Source: Microbacterium sp. SZ1 (GTDB lineage Bacteria; Actinomycetota; Actinomycetes; Actinomycetales; Microbacteriaceae). Taken from it: 64,000 nucleotides of DNA. The notes beneath the pieces are model-generated. The model was given only the letters and a program-made list of their open reading frames with translations, did not search any database and was not told where the DNA came from. Location of the stretch: contig NZ_LPVV01000012.1 of assembly GCF_002362255.1 (NCBI RefSeq), positions 62,001-126,000 on the forward strand. The letters run 5' to 3'. The position numbers were made by a program, and so were the translations under genes. Within the stretch, counting starts at the first letter, position 1. Each line of letters opens with the position of its first letter. Below are positions 42,610 to 52,951 of this stretch, in pieces.

Positions 42610-43677
42610 GTGAGCATCCTCTTCTCCCCCGCGACCTTCCGATCCGTCACCGTCCGCAACCGCCTCTGGGTCTCGCCGATGTGCATGTACAGCGCCGTCG
42701 ACGGCGTCGTGCAGGAATGGCACCACACCCACCTCGCCCAGTTCGCCTCCGGCGGCGCGGGACTCGTCATCGCCGAGGCGACGGCCGTCGTCCCCGAGGG
42801 TCGCATCTCCCCGCGGGACGCCGGGCTCTGGAGCGACGAGCAGCGCGATGCGTGGGCGCCGATCGTCGACGCGATCCACGCGCGCGGCGCCGCGGCGGGC
42901 GTGCAGCTCGCCCACGCGGGCCGCAAGGCCTCGACCTGGTGGCCGTGGGCCGCGGAGCGCGGCTCCGTGCCGGTCGACGAGGGCGGCTGGGTCACGACCG
43001 CGCCATCGCCGATCGCCTTCGAGGGCTACGCCGTGCCGACCGAGCTCGACGAGACGGGCATCGACGCGGTCGTCGACGGCTTCGTCGCTGCCGCTCGTCG
43101 CGCGGTCGACGCGGGCTTCGACGTGCTCGAACTGCACGGCGCGCACGGCTACCTCCTGCACCAGTTCCTCTCCCCCCTCTCGAATCAGCGAACCGACGGC
43201 TACGGCGGGTCGCTCGAGAACCGGGCGCGCCTGCTGCTTCGCATCCTCGACGCGGTGCGCCTCGAGGTGGGAGACGGCGTGCCGCTCTTCGTGCGGATCT
43301 CCGCCACGGACCACGCCGACAGCGGCTTCACGCCGGACGAAGCCGCGACGGTCGCGGCGTGGGCGACCGAGCACGGCGCCGACCTCATCGACGTGTCCAG
43401 CGGCGGGCTCGTCGCCCACCAGCAGATCGCCGTGCACCCCGGGTACCAGGTGCCGCTCGCCGAGACCGTTCGGCAGGGTGGCCGCATCCCCGTCTCGGCG
43501 GTCGGTCTCATCACCGCGGCGGAGCAGGCCGAGCGGGTGCTCGCCGAGGGCTCAGCCGATGCGATCTTCGCCGGGCGCGAGTGGCTGCGCGACCCGCACT
43601 TCGGTCTGCGGGCGGCGCATGAGCTCGGCGCAGACATCGCCTGGCCTCCGCAGTACGAGCGGGCGCGCTGGCGCTGA
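42610..43677 (+). CDS. Old Yellow Enzyme family NADH:flavin oxidoreductase (YqjM-like)
   Basis: A 355-residue FMN TIM-barrel ene-reductase. WVSPMCMYSAVDG holds the YqjM-type regulatory Cys and Tyr. AHAGRKAS, the substrate-binding ELHGAHGYLLHQFLSPLSNQ and RTDGYGGSLENRARLLL follow. Such enzymes reduce activated C=C bonds and nitro compounds with NADPH. GTG start without a ribosome site, and a leaderless promoter. A strong terminator follows. Confidence 0.93.
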   Translation: MSILFSPATFRSVTVRNRLWVSPMCMYSAVDGVVQEWHHTHLAQFASGGAGLVIAEATAVVPEGRISPRDAGLWSDEQRDAWAPIVDAIHARGAAAGVQLAHAGRKASTWWPWAAERGSVPVDEGGWVTTAPSPIAFEGYAVPTELDETGIDAVVDGFVAAARRAVDAGFDVLELHGAHGYLLHQFLSPLSNQRTDGYGGSLENRARLLLRILDAVRLEVGDGVPLFVRISATDHADSGFTPDEAATVAAWATEHGADLIDVSSGGLVAHQQIAVHPGYQVPLAETVRQGGRIPVSAVGLITAAEQAERVLAEGSADAIFAGREWLRDPHFGLRAAHELGADIAWPPQYERARWR

Positions 43678-43693
43678 GGCACCGCCCGATATC

Positions 43694-43733
43694 ACAGCGG
43701 CCCTCCGGATCGGATGATCCGGAGGGCCGCTGT
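43694..43733. terminator. Bidirectional hairpin terminator
   Basis: Perfect 18-base stem (43694-43711 with 43716-43733) and a four-base loop GGAT, between converging genes. Confidence 0.85.
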
Positions 43734-43742
43734 CTGCGCATG

Positions 43743-44804
43743 TCAGTGCCCGCGCACGCGCCGCGTGGCGTCCTGCACCTCTCCGACGAGCTCCTCCAGG
43801 ATGTCCTCGAGGAACAGCACGGCCGTCGTGCGGCCCTGCGCGTCGCGCACCTTGGCGAGATGACGGCCGGCTCGGCGCATCACGGCGAGCGCGTCCTCGA
43901 GGTCGGTGTCCTCCTGCACGGGCACCATGTGGTGGATCCGCTTGGCGGGGAGCGGCTCGAAGAGCTTCGCCTCGGCATCCGGCCCGTCCGACGCCCGCAG
44001 GATGTCCTTGAGATGGACGTACCCGACGGGAGCGTCCTCCTCGTCGACGATCACGTACCGGGAGAATCCGTAGCGGGCGACGGCCTTCTCGATGTCGTCC
44101 GGCGTGGTCGTCTGCGGCAGCGTCACGAGATCGCTGAGCGGCACCGCGACGTCCCTGGCCTTCTTGTCGGTGAACTCCACCGCCGCGGCGACCGCACCGG
44201 CGGTGTCCATGAGCACCCCTTCGCGGCGGGACTGGTCGACGATCGTCGCGACCTCGTCGAGCGTGAAGGTCGACGCGGCCTCGTTCTTCGGCTCGACGCG
44301 GAACAGGCGCAGCACGCCGTTCGCGGCGGCGTTCAGCACCCAGATCACCGGCATGAACGCCTTCGACACCCACACCAGCGGCGGAGCCAGCAGCAGCACC
44401 GCGCGGTCCGGAACCGAGAACGCGAGGTTCTTCGGCACCATCTCGCCGAACACGACGTGCAGGAACGAGACGATCAGCAGCGCGATCGCGAACGACACCG
44501 TGTCGACGACGGCATCCGACCAGCCGATCGCGTGCAGCGGAGCCGCGAGCAGGTGGTGGATCGCCGGCTCCGACACGTTCAGGATCAGCAGCGAGCAGAT
44601 CGTGATGCCCAGTTGCGAGGTCGCCAGCATGAGCGTGGCGTGCTCCATCGCGTACAGCGCGGTCTTCGCGGACCGCGATCCCTGCTCGGCACGCGGCTCG
44701 ATCTGCGAGCGCCGGGCGGAGATCACTGCGAACTCCGCGCCGACGAAGAAGGCGTTGGCGACGAGGAGCACCACGAGCCAGGCGAGTCCGGCCCAATCGC
44801 TCAT
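43743..44804 (-). CDS. CNNM/CorC-type transporter (hemolysin family), short form
   Basis: A 353-residue membrane protein. The DUF21/CNNM domain (residues 1-180) has FFVGAEFAVISARR, SQLGITICSLLI and HVVFGEMVPKNLAFS. A CBS pair follows (VPLSDLVTLPQTT, FSRYVIVDEEDAPVGYVHLKDIL, LAKVRDAQGRTTAVLFLEDILEELVGEVQD). There is no C-terminal CorC domain. CNNM proteins export or exchange magnesium and perhaps cobalt. It overlaps the longer paralogue by four bases; the two may form a heterodimer. Confidence 0.9.
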   Translation of the reverse strand: MSDWAGLAWLVVLLVANAFFVGAEFAVISARRSQIEPRAEQGSRSAKTALYAMEHATLMLATSQLGITICSLLILNVSEPAIHHLLAAPLHAIGWSDAVVDTVSFAIALLIVSFLHVVFGEMVPKNLAFSVPDRAVLLLAPPLVWVSKAFMPVIWVLNAAANGVLRLFRVEPKNEAASTFTLDEVATIVDQSRREGVLMDTAGAVAAAVEFTDKKARDVAVPLSDLVTLPQTTTPDDIEKAVARYGFSRYVIVDEEDAPVGYVHLKDILRASDGPDAEAKLFEPLPAKRIHHMVPVQEDTDLEDALAVMRRAGRHLAKVRDAQGRTTAVLFLEDILEELVGEVQDATRRVRGH

Positions 44805-46117
44805 CGGGTCACCTCACCCTCGACGTCGGTCGCTCCGGGGACGTAGCGGATGCGATCGACGCGGCGTCCGTCCATCCGCACGACGTGCAGCGTGCCGGTG
44901 TCAAGCGGAACCTCGTCTCCGACGGCCGGCACCCGCTCGAGCACGCTCATCACGTAGCCTCCGACGGTGTCGTACACGTCGCCCTCCGGGACGTCGACGC
45001 CGGCGCGGCGCCGGAGCTCGTCCGGTCGCAGCTCGCCGGGGAACGTGATGCCGTCGCGGCCGGTGATGACGCCGGCGCGCGTGCGGTCGTGCTCGTCCGA
45101 GACCTCGCCGACGATCTCCTCGACGAGGTCCTCCAGAGTGACGAGACCCGCGGTCCCGCCGTATTCGTCGACGACGACCGCCAGCTGGTAGCCGCGGGCC
45201 CGGAGCTCGGCGACGAGTCCGTCGACGTGCGCCGTCTCCGGCACCCGCAGCGGTTCGGTCGCCAGGGCGCCGGCCGGCACCTCGGCCCGCCGATCGCGCG
45301 GCACCGAGATCGCCGCCTTCAGGTGCACGACGCCGGTGATGTCGTCGAGGTCCTCGCCGTAGACGGGGAAACGACTGTGACCGGTCCGGCGCGCCATCCT
45401 CAGCACCTCGTCGGCGGGGTCGGCGGCGTCGATCGCGTGCATGCTCGGCCGCGCGGTCATCACGTCGGCCGCGGTGAGGCGGGAGAAGGTCAGTGTGCGG
45501 TCGAGCAGAGTCGCCGTGTCGGCTTCGAGCACGCCGGCGCTGGCCGAGCGGCGCACGAGCGACGAGAGCTCCTCAGCGGTACGCGCACCCGAGAGCTCCT
45601 CCTTCGGCTCGATGCCCATACCGCGCAGCACGCCGTTCGCCGAGCCGTTGAGCACGACGACCGCCGGCTTGAAGACCGTGGTGAAGGCGACCTGGAAGGG
45701 CACGACGAGCTTGGCCGTCTGCCTCGGCAGCGCGAGGGCGAAGTTCTTGGGCACCAGCTCGCCGAGGATCATCGACAGCGCGGTGGCGATCAGCATCGCG
45801 ACGACCGTCGCGATCGGCGATACGGTCGCCTCGGGGAAGCTCCAGGCGAGGAGCGTCGGCCGCAGCATGTTCGAGATCGCCGGTTCCATGGTGTAACCGG
45901 TCAGCAGCGTCGTCAGGGTGATGCCGAGCTGCGCGGCCGAGAGGTGCGTGGACGTGTGCCGCAGCGCGCCGATCGTCATGGCCAGACGGGTCTCACCCCG
46001 CGCCTGACGCGCCTCGAGCTCGGCGCGATCGAGATTGACCAGTGCGAACTCGCTCGCGACGAACAGTCCGGTGCCGATCGTGAGCAGGAGCCCCACGCCC
46101 AGCAGGATGTAATCCAT
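44801..46117 (-). CDS. CNNM/CorC-type transporter (hemolysin family), with CorC_HlyC domain
   Basis: A 438-residue paralogue of the next gene. DUF21/CNNM domain with [34 protein letters not shown] and [17 protein letters not shown]. The CBS pair includes [27 protein letters not shown], and the C-terminal transporter-associated domain begins [12 protein letters not shown]. Starts at ATG 46117 (or GTG 46120) after GAGGGG. It lies 106 bases after guaB1 in the same direction; that gap has a less GC-rich stretch around 46190-46200 that may hold a promoter. Confidence 0.9.
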   Translation of the reverse strand: MDYILLGVGLLLTIGTGLFVASEFALVNLDRAELEARQARGETRLAMTIGALRHTSTHLSAAQLGITLTTLLTGYTMEPAISNMLRPTLLAWSFPEATVSPIATVVAMLIATALSMILGELVPKNFALALPRQTAKLVVPFQVAFTTVFKPAVVVLNGSANGVLRGMGIEPKEELSGARTAEELSSLVRRSASAGVLEADTATLLDRTLTFSRLTAADVMTARPSMHAIDAADPADEVLRMARRTGHSRFPVYGEDLDDITGVVHLKAAISVPRDRRAEVPAGALATEPLRVPETAHVDGLVAELRARGYQLAVVVDEYGGTAGLVTLEDLVEEIVGEVSDEHDRTRAGVITGRDGITFPGELRPDELRRRAGVDVPEGDVYDTVGGYVMSVLERVPAVGDEVPLDTGTLHVVRMDGRRVDRIRYVPGATDVEGEVTR

Positions 46118-46226
46118 CACAGGTTCCCCTCACGAGCGAGAGGCGGGCGGTGGGGCGAGGTACTGCAACTGGGAGGGTCGTCCATAGTGAGCAGAATAAT
46201 ACGGGATCCGGCCCACGGACGGGCTG

Positions 46227-47681
46227 TCACCAGCTGACGGGGAGCGCCTTGCCCTCCTCGTATCCCGCCGCCGACTGCAGGCCGACGAGGGCCCTCTCAT
46301 GGAACTCGGGCACCGACGACGCGCCCGCGTACGTGAACGAGGAGCGGACCCCCGAGGTGATCATGTCGAGCAGGTCCTCGACGCCCGGACGCAGCGGGTC
46401 GAGATAGATCTTCGACGACGAGATGCCCTCGGCGAACAGCTCTTTGCGCGCGCGCTCGTAGGCGTCGAGGCGCCCGAAGCGCGCCTGCACGGCCTTGGTC
46501 GACGCCATGCCCCACGATTCCTTGAACACGCGACCCTCGGCGTCCGACTGCAGCTCGCCCGGCGCCTCGATCGTGCCGGCGAACCACGAGCCGATCATGA
46601 CGGATGCCGCGCCGGCGGCGAGCGCGAGCGCGACGTCGCGGGGGTAGCGCACTCCCCCGTCCGCCCACACGTGCGCACCGAGCTCGCGAGCGGCCTCTGC
46701 CGTCTCCAGCACCGCCGAGAACTGCGGGCGCCCGACGGCCGTCATCATGCGCGTCGTGCACATCGCCCCCGGCCCGACGCCGACCTTGAGGATCGACGCG
46801 CCCGCGTCGACGAGATCGCGGACGCCGTCGGCGGTGACGATGTTGCCCGCCACGATCGGGATGCCGAGGTCGAGGTCGGCCACGGCGCGCAGTGCGTGCA
46901 GCATCCCCTCCTGATGCCCGTGCGCGGTGTCGACGACGAGCACGTCGACACCCGCTCCGGCGAGCGCGCGCGCCTTGGCCGCGACGTCGCCGTTGATCCC
47001 CACGGCCGCGGCGACCGCAAGGCGGCCGTCGGTGTCCACGGCAGGGCCGTACAGGGTCGAGCGCAGCGCGCTGCGGGCACTCAGCGTGCCGACGAGGTGT
47101 CCGTGCCTGGTCACCGTGACCATCTCGACGCCCGCCTCTGTGATCACGTCGAAGGCGTGCCGACCGGAGCCGATGTCGTCGGCGTCGAGCGACGGCGTGC
47201 CGGCGTGCACGAGGTCTCCCAGCTGCGCATCGGGCAGTGCGGTCGCGAGCCTGGCCGCCGGGAGGATGCCGAGGATGCGGTCCGCATCGTACGGCGCCTC
47301 GCCTCTGGCGACCACGACCCCGTGTCCTGGGGCGGCGGGGAACAGGCGCAGCGCGTCGGCGACCGAGGCCTCCGGGGGCAGCACGACGGGGGTGTCCCAC
47401 AGCACCGGCTGCGCCTTCACGTCGCGGATGGCCGCGTCGAGCTCCTGCAGGGGCAGGTCCTGCGGGAGCACTCCCAGACCGCCGCGCCGCGCCAGCACGG
47501 CGGCGAGTCGGGGACCGGTGACCGAGTTCATGTTCGAGGCCACCAGCGGCAGCGTCGCCGGTGTGCCGTCCAGCGGCGCCAGATCGACCTGGAGGCGGCT
47601 CGTGACGGCCGAACGACGCGGCACGAGGAAGACGTCGGAGTAGGTCAGATCGACCGAGGGCGATGCACCGGAGAATTCCAT
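46227..47681 (-). CDS. guaB1: GuaB1 family IMP dehydrogenase-related protein (GMP reductase)
   Basis: A 484-residue TIM-barrel protein of the IMPDH/GMPR family. It has a CBS pair inserted at about residues 95-215 and the catalytic loop [17 protein letters not shown] with the nucleophile Cys. [11 protein letters not shown] and [21 protein letters not shown] follow. In mycobacteria the GuaB1 form has been shown to act as a CBS-containing GMP reductase, recycling GMP to IMP, so that function is likely here rather than true IMPDH. A leaderless-type promoter precedes it. Confidence 0.9.
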   Translation of the reverse strand: MEFSGASPSVDLTYSDVFLVPRRSAVTSRLQVDLAPLDGTPATLPLVASNMNSVTGPRLAAVLARRGGLGVLPQDLPLQELDAAIRDVKAQPVLWDTPVVLPPEASVADALRLFPAAPGHGVVVARGEAPYDADRILGILPAARLATALPDAQLGDLVHAGTPSLDADDIGSGRHAFDVITEAGVEMVTVTRHGHLVGTLSARSALRSTLYGPAVDTDGRLAVAAAVGINGDVAAKARALAGAGVDVLVVDTAHGHQEGMLHALRAVADLDLGIPIVAGNIVTADGVRDLVDAGASILKVGVGPGAMCTTRMMTAVGRPQFSAVLETAEAARELGAHVWADGGVRYPRDVALALAAGAASVMIGSWFAGTIEAPGELQSDAEGRVFKESWGMASTKAVQARFGRLDAYERARKELFAEGISSSKIYLDPLRPGVEDLLDMITSGVRSSFTYAGASSVPEFHERALVGLQSAAGYEEGKALPVSW

Positions 47682-47687
47682 GAGTCC

Positions 47688-47693
47688 ACGGTA
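47688..47693 (-). promoter_or_regulatory. -10 element for a leaderless guaB1 transcript
   Basis: TACCGT, six bases, ATG 47681. Confidence 0.55.
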
Positions 47694-47748
47694 TCCGGAT
47701 CGGCCGGACGCGGGGTCCTCGCCTGGACGATCCTCAGCGGAAACACGT

Positions 47749-47754
47749 TAGGCT
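47749..47754 (+). promoter_or_regulatory. Candidate -10 element of kgd
   Basis: TAGGCT about 87 bases before the chosen kgd start. A TGGACG 19 bases upstream could be a weak -35. Confidence 0.35.
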
Positions 47755-47841
47755 TGATGGTCGAGAGTGTGCGGGCCCGGACGCATCCTGACGTCCTGAT
47801 GCGCACACGTGGAATTCAGCGATGAAAGAGGGCGATCGAGC

Positions 47842-50800
47842 GTGTCGAACCAGGTGACCGGCGTCAGCGGCGACGGGGGGTTCGGAGCCAATTCCTGGCT
47901 CGTGGAAGAGCTCTACGAGCAGTTCAAGGTCAACCGCGACTCCGTCGACAAGGAGTGGTGGCCGATCCTGGAGAAGTACCACTCGGATGCCGGATCCGGC
48001 ACGGCACCGGCGGCTCCCGAGGCTGCGCCGACGACGCACCCCGTGACGGCGCCGATCCCCGTCATCGGCGCCCAGCCCGTGGCGCGCACGACCGCGAAGC
48101 CCGCCGCGGCGGCGCCGATCCCCGCTCAGGCGCCGAAGCCGGCGGCCAAGGAGGCCGAGGACGCGGCGGAGGAGGACAAGGTCACTCCGCTCCGCGGACT
48201 GCCGAAGACCCTGGCCGCGAACATGGACGAGTCCCTGACCGTCCCGACCGCGACCAGCGTCCGCACCATTCCCGCCAAGCTGATGATCGACAACCGCATC
48301 GTCATCAACAACCACATGGCTCGCACCCGCGGCGGCAAGATCAGCTTCACCCACCTCATCGGCTGGGCGCTCATCCGCACGCTCGACGAGTTCCGCAGCC
48401 AGAACGTCTTCTACGCCGAGATCGACGGCAAGCCCTCGGTCGTCGCACCCGCGCACGTGAACCTCGGCATCGCCATCGACCTGCCCAAGCCCGACGGCAC
48501 CCGCGCTCTCATGGTCCCGAGCATCAAGCGCGCCGACACCATGACCTTCTCGGAGTACCTCACGGCCTACGAGGACCTCGTCACCCGCGCCCGCAACAAC
48601 AAGCTGACCGCGACCGACTTCCAGGGCACCACGGTCTCGCTCACCAACCCCGGCGGGATCGGCACCGTGCACTCCGTGCCGCGTCTCATGAAGGGCCAGG
48701 GCTGCATCATCGGCGCCGGCGCCCTCGAGTACCCGGCCGAGTTCCAGGGCGCGAGCCCGAAGACGCTCAACGAGCTCGCGATCGGCAAGACGATCACGCT
48801 CACCAGCACGTACGACCACCGCGTCATCCAGGGCGCCGGCTCCGGCGAGTTCCTGAAGAAGGTGCACGAGCTCCTCATCGGCCAGCGCGGCTTCTACGAC
48901 GACATCTTCGCCGCACTCCGCATCCCGTACTCCCCCATCCGCTGGAACCCCGACATCGCGGTCGACCTCGCCGAGCGCGTCGACAAGCAGTCGCGGGTGC
49001 AGGAGCTCATCAACTCCTACCGCGTGCGCGGTCACCTGATGGCCGACATCGACCCGCTCGAGTACGTGCAGCGCTCGCACCCCGACCTCGAGATCGAGAG
49101 CCACGGACTCACGTTCTGGGACCTCGACCGCGAGTTCGTCACCGGAGGCTTCGGCGGCCGTCGTGTCGCCAAGCTCCGCGACATCCTCGGCGTGCTCCGC
49201 GATTCGTACTGCCGCACGCTCGGCATCGAGTACATGCACATCCAGGACCCGGAGCAGCGCCGGTGGTTCCAGGAGAAGGTCGAGGTCAAGTACCAGAAGC
49301 CCGGCCACGATGAGCAGCTGCGCGTGCTGCGCAAGCTGAACGAGGCCGAGGCCTTCGAGACGTTCCTGCAGACGAAGTTCGTCGGTCAGAAGCGCTTCTC
49401 GCTCGAGGGCGGCGAGTCGCTCGTCCCGCTGCTCGACGAGATCCTCCAGGGCGCGGCGACCGCCGGCCTCGAGGGCGCGGCGATCGGCATGGCCCACCGC
49501 GGACGCCTCAACGTGCTGACGAACATCGCCGGAAAGACCTACGGCCAGGTCTTCCAGGAGTTCGAGGGAACCCAGACCCCCGGCAACCAGCGCGGGTCGG
49601 GCGACGTCAAGTATCACCTGGGCACCGAGGGCACCTTCGTCGCGGACGACGGGTCCGAGCTCCCGGTGTATCTCGCCGCCAACCCCTCGCACCTCGAGAC
49701 GGTCGACGGCGTGCTCGAGGGCATCGTGCGCGCCAAGCAGGACCGCAAGCCGATCGGCACCTTCACCTGGCTGCCGATCCTCGTGCACGGCGATGCGGCG
49801 TTCGCGGGTCAGGGCGTGGTGGTCGAGACGCTGCAGATGTCGCAGCTCCGCGGATACCGCACGGGCGGCACCGTCCATGTCGTCGTGAACAACCAGGTCG
49901 GCTTCACGACGCTCCCGAACGACTCGCGCACCTCGGTGTACGCCACCGACGTCGCGAAGACGATCCAGGCCCCCGTGCTGCACGTGAACGGCGACGACCC
50001 GGAGGCCGTCATCCACGTCGCGCAGCTCGCCTTCGAGTACCGCGAGCGCTTCCACCGCGATGTCGTGATCGATCTCGTCTGCTACCGCCGCCGCGGTCAC
50101 AACGAGGGCGACGACCCCTCGATGACGCAGCCGCTCATGACCGACCTCATCCAGGCCAAGCGCTCGGTGCGCAAGCTCTACACCGAATCGCTCGTCGGCC
50201 GCGGCGACATCACCGAGGAGGAGTACGACCAGGCGAAGGCGGACTTCCAGAACCGGCTCGAGATCGCGTTCGCCGAGACCCACGCCGCCGAGACCGGCGC
50301 GACCCCGGTCGTGTCGGAGCAGGCACCGGTCGAGGAGCAGGTCGGAGCGCCCGAGGTGACGGGCGTGTCCAACGAGGTCATCCAGCTCATCGGCGACGCG
50401 TTCGTCAACAAGCCGGAGGGCTTCACGGTGCACCCGAAGCTGCAGCAGCAGCTCGAGAAGCGCCTGGACATGAGCCGCAACGGCAACATCGACTGGGGCT
50501 TCGGCGAGCTGCTGGCCTTCGGCTCGCTCCTCGTCGAGGGCACGCCCGTGCGCCTCGCCGGCCAGGACTCGCGACGCGGCACCTTCGTGCAGCGGCACGC
50601 GACCCTGCACGACCGCGCGAACGGCCAGGAGTGGCTGCCGCTGTCGAACCTCTCCGACTCACAGGGGCGCTTCTTCGTCTACGACTCGCTGCTCAGCGAG
50701 TACGCAGCGCTCGGGTTCGAGTACGGGTACTCGGTCGAGGCGCCGGAGGCGCTGGTGCTGTGGGAGGCGCAGTTCGGCGACTTCGTCAACGGCGCCCAGT

Positions 50801-51513
50801 CGGTCATCGACGAGTACATCTCGGCGGCGGAGCAGAAGTGGGGTCAGCAGTCCAGCGTCACGCTGCTCCTCCCCCACGGCTACGAGGGACAGGGCCCCGA
50901 TCACTCGTCCGCGCGGATGGAGCGCTTCCTGCAGCTCTGCGCACAGGACAACATGATCGTCGCTCGTCCGTCCACGCCCGCGTCGTACTTTCACCTGCTG
51001 CGCCGCCAGGCCTACGCGCGCCCCCGCAAGCCGCTCATCGTCTTCACCCCGAAGGCCATGCTGCGTCTGCGCGGCGCGACGAGCCCGGTCGAGGCGTTCA
51101 CACAGGGCCGTTTCGAGCCCGTGATCGACGACGGTCGCGACCTCGATCGCAACGCCGTCAAGCGCGTGCTCGTGCACTCGGGCAAGGTGCACTGGGATCT
51201 GCGTTCCGAGCTGGAGAAGAACCCGAACCCCGAGATCGCGCTCGTGCGGCTCGAGCAGCTGTACCCGACACCCATCGAAGCCCTCAAGGCCGTCACCGAC
51301 TCGTACCCGAACGCCGAGCTGGTGTGGGTGCAGGAGGAGCCGGAGAACCAGGGCGCCTGGCCGTTCCTGGCCCTGGCCTTCGCCGACGTGCCAGGCGACC
51401 GCTCGTTCCGCCCGATCGCACGTGCGGCGTCCGCATCGCCGGCGACCGGGTCGTCGAAGGTGCACGCCGCCGAGCAGACGAAGCTGCTCCGTGAGGCACT
51501 GACGCTCGCCTGA
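47842..51513 (+). CDS. kgd: Multifunctional 2-oxoglutarate decarboxylase / dehydrogenase E1-E2
   Basis: A 1,223-residue fusion typical of actinobacteria (mycobacterial Kgd, corynebacterial OdhA). The N-terminal assembly segment is NSWLVEELYEQFKVNRDSVD, followed by an Ala/Pro linker and the E2 acyltransferase core ending in TYDHRVIQGAGSGEFLKK with the active His near residue 327. The thiamine-dependent E1 part has MAHRGRLNVL, HGDAAFAGQG, NNQVGFTT, RRRGHNEGDDP and LLLPHGYEGQGPDHSSARMER. No lipoyl domain is present, as in the family; lipoyl groups come from the pyruvate dehydrogenase E2. It converts 2-oxoglutarate in the TCA cycle. GTG 47842 follows GAGGG; an in-frame GTG at 47809 would add 11 residues. 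The Thr that GarA-type regulators respond to cannot be assessed. Confidence 0.96.
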   Translation: MSNQVTGVSGDGGFGANSWLVEELYEQFKVNRDSVDKEWWPILEKYHSDAGSGTAPAAPEAAPTTHPVTAPIPVIGAQPVARTTAKPAAAAPIPAQAPKPAAKEAEDAAEEDKVTPLRGLPKTLAANMDESLTVPTATSVRTIPAKLMIDNRIVINNHMARTRGGKISFTHLIGWALIRTLDEFRSQNVFYAEIDGKPSVVAPAHVNLGIAIDLPKPDGTRALMVPSIKRADTMTFSEYLTAYEDLVTRARNNKLTATDFQGTTVSLTNPGGIGTVHSVPRLMKGQGCIIGAGALEYPAEFQGASPKTLNELAIGKTITLTSTYDHRVIQGAGSGEFLKKVHELLIGQRGFYDDIFAALRIPYSPIRWNPDIAVDLAERVDKQSRVQELINSYRVRGHLMADIDPLEYVQRSHPDLEIESHGLTFWDLDREFVTGGFGGRRVAKLRDILGVLRDSYCRTLGIEYMHIQDPEQRRWFQEKVEVKYQKPGHDEQLRVLRKLNEAEAFETFLQTKFVGQKRFSLEGGESLVPLLDEILQGAATAGLEGAAIGMAHRGRLNVLTNIAGKTYGQVFQEFEGTQTPGNQRGSGDVKYHLGTEGTFVADDGSELPVYLAANPSHLETVDGVLEGIVRAKQDRKPIGTFTWLPILVHGDAAFAGQGVVVETLQMSQLRGYRTGGTVHVVVNNQVGFTTLPNDSRTSVYATDVAKTIQAPVLHVNGDDPEAVIHVAQLAFEYRERFHRDVVIDLVCYRRRGHNEGDDPSMTQPLMTDLIQAKRSVRKLYTESLVGRGDITEEEYDQAKADFQNRLEIAFAETHAAETGATPVVSEQAPVEEQVGAPEVTGVSNEVIQLIGDAFVNKPEGFTVHPKLQQQLEKRLDMSRNGNIDWGFGELLAFGSLLVEGTPVRLAGQDSRRGTFVQRHATLHDRANGQEWLPLSNLSDSQGRFFVYDSLLSEYAALGFEYGYSVEAPEALVLWEAQFGDFVNGAQSVIDEYISAAEQKWGQQSSVTLLLPHGYEGQGPDHSSARMERFLQLCAQDNMIVARPSTPASYFHLLRRQAYARPRKPLIVFTPKAMLRLRGATSPVEAFTQGRFEPVIDDGRDLDRNAVKRVLVHSGKVHWDLRSELEKNPNPEIALVRLEQLYPTPIEALKAVTDSYPNAELVWVQEEPENQGAWPFLALAFADVPGDRSFRPIARAASASPATGSSKVHAAEQTKLLREALTLA

Positions 51514-51537
51514 GCGGACACCCGCTCAGCAGAAGCA

Positions 51538-51573
51538 CGAAGGGCGCCGCGACCGAGGTCGCGGCGCCCTTCG
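51538..51573. terminator. Bidirectional hairpin terminator after kgd
   Basis: CGAAGGGCGCCGCGACC (51538-51554) pairs with its 17-base complement at 51557-51573, between converging genes. Confidence 0.85.
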
Positions 51574-51588
51574 TCGTGCGGGACGGTG

Positions 51589-52896
51589 TCAGTACCAGAT
51601 GTCCAGGCCCGGGGCCGGAGTGCTCATGAACGAGCGGTCGATCGCGGCCACGGCATCCGCATCCGCCTCGATGCGACCTGCACCGTGCAGCGCGGAGGCA
51701 CGCACCCCACCGGCGTAGAGCGAGGAGAGCGCCGAGACATCGAGCTCGACATCCGGGGCGCCCGTGCTCGCCGGCTCGACCTGGGCCGCCCCGTCGGCAC
51801 CGATCCGAAGTCGCCACTCGCCGTCGGCGAAACCGAGCACGTCGCGCACACCGAGCACGAGGTCGAGAGGTGCCGCGTAGCGGCGCGCGGTCAGGCAGGC
51901 AGCGACGTCGAGGATGCGCAGCCACCCGTGGTCGTGCAGCGTCTGCGTGACGCCGCGCTGATCGTGCACGAGCCACGGCAGGGGGTCGTCGACCGGACGC
52001 AGCTCGGCTTCGACCCCGTCGACGAGGTCGTGCTCCAGGGCGAACCTCCAGAGCTCCGCCGTCGCTTCGGCCGTCTCGGCCACGAGGAGGCGCACGGAAA
52101 GGGTGTGCCTCCAGGCGGTGCCGGATCCCTCCTCGGCGAGCGTGTACGCCATGGCCCCTCGCACCTCGCCCGATCCGTCGCGGTAGCGCACGCCGCGCAC
52201 CCTGTCGCGGTCCGAGTCACTGGGAGACAGCCCCGCCATCCCGCCCCACCGGGCGGACCACCCGGGGATCTGACCGGGACGCCCGGTGCGGGCCCGTTCG
52301 TGGACCGCGCCCAGCTCGTCCGCCAGCGCGTCGCGGTCGATGTACTCGAGACGCCCGGGTGCCGCAGGCGCGGCCCAGCCCGCGCGGCGCGCATCGACGC
52401 GGTAGCGCATCACGGGAACGGCCGAGCCGAAGCCGTAGCGCCCGTAGATGGTGGCCTCCGACACGGTGAGTCCCGCGAGCGGCACCCCGGCTGCGGCAGC
52501 GGCTCGAAGCTCCCCCTCGAGGAGTGCGCGGGCGATGCCGCGGCGACGGTGGGTCGCGGAGACGGTGACCCCGCTGATCGCCCACATCGGCAGTTCGCCC
52601 CCACCGGGGAGCGTCATGGGCGTGACCCAGGAGTCGATCGTCGCCACAGGCCGACCGTCCGGCACCGCGGAGTCGTACACGCCCGTGTTCCGGCGGGACT
52701 CGAAGGTGGGCCGTCCGAACGCGAGCGCTTCGGCGGTCGACTCCGGGCCGAGAAATCCGCGCGACACGGCGCGCTGGAACGCCTCAGCCGCAGCCGCATC
52801 GCTCACGTCGATCACGCGGTAATCGAGTCCTCGTGCAGACAGGCGTCCGGCGGATGCGGAGTCGGCGGGGATGTCGCGGGCGTCGATGATCGTCAT
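51589..52896 (-). CDS. Eis-like GNAT N-acetyltransferase
   Basis: A 435-residue protein of the Eis (enhanced intracellular survival) family. The N-terminal GNAT domain has WAISGVTVSATHRRRGIARALLEGEL (acetyl-CoA loop) and SEATIYGRYGFG with the general-acid Tyr. A second GNAT-like region and a sterol-carrier-like C-terminal domain follow. The C-terminal carboxylate (ending DIWY) serves as base in Eis. Eis enzymes acetylate aminoglycosides and other polyamines at several positions; the natural substrate is unknown. Confidence 0.88.
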   Translation of the reverse strand: MTIIDARDIPADSASAGRLSARGLDYRVIDVSDAAAAEAFQRAVSRGFLGPESTAEALAFGRPTFESRRNTGVYDSAVPDGRPVATIDSWVTPMTLPGGGELPMWAISGVTVSATHRRRGIARALLEGELRAAAAAGVPLAGLTVSEATIYGRYGFGSAVPVMRYRVDARRAGWAAPAAPGRLEYIDRDALADELGAVHERARTGRPGQIPGWSARWGGMAGLSPSDSDRDRVRGVRYRDGSGEVRGAMAYTLAEEGSGTAWRHTLSVRLLVAETAEATAELWRFALEHDLVDGVEAELRPVDDPLPWLVHDQRGVTQTLHDHGWLRILDVAACLTARRYAAPLDLVLGVRDVLGFADGEWRLRIGADGAAQVEPASTGAPDVELDVSALSSLYAGGVRASALHGAGRIEADADAVAAIDRSFMSTPAPGLDIWY

Positions 52897-52902
52897 GCCC
52901 CC

Positions 52903-52908
52903 AGCCTA
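52903..52908 (-). promoter_or_regulatory. -10 element for a leaderless Eis-like transcript
   Basis: TAGGCT, six bases (GGGGGC), ATG 52896. Confidence 0.6.
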
Positions 52909-52951
52909 TGGGCGGCGACAGACGCCGACGAGTGCGCAGACGGCGCCGGGG

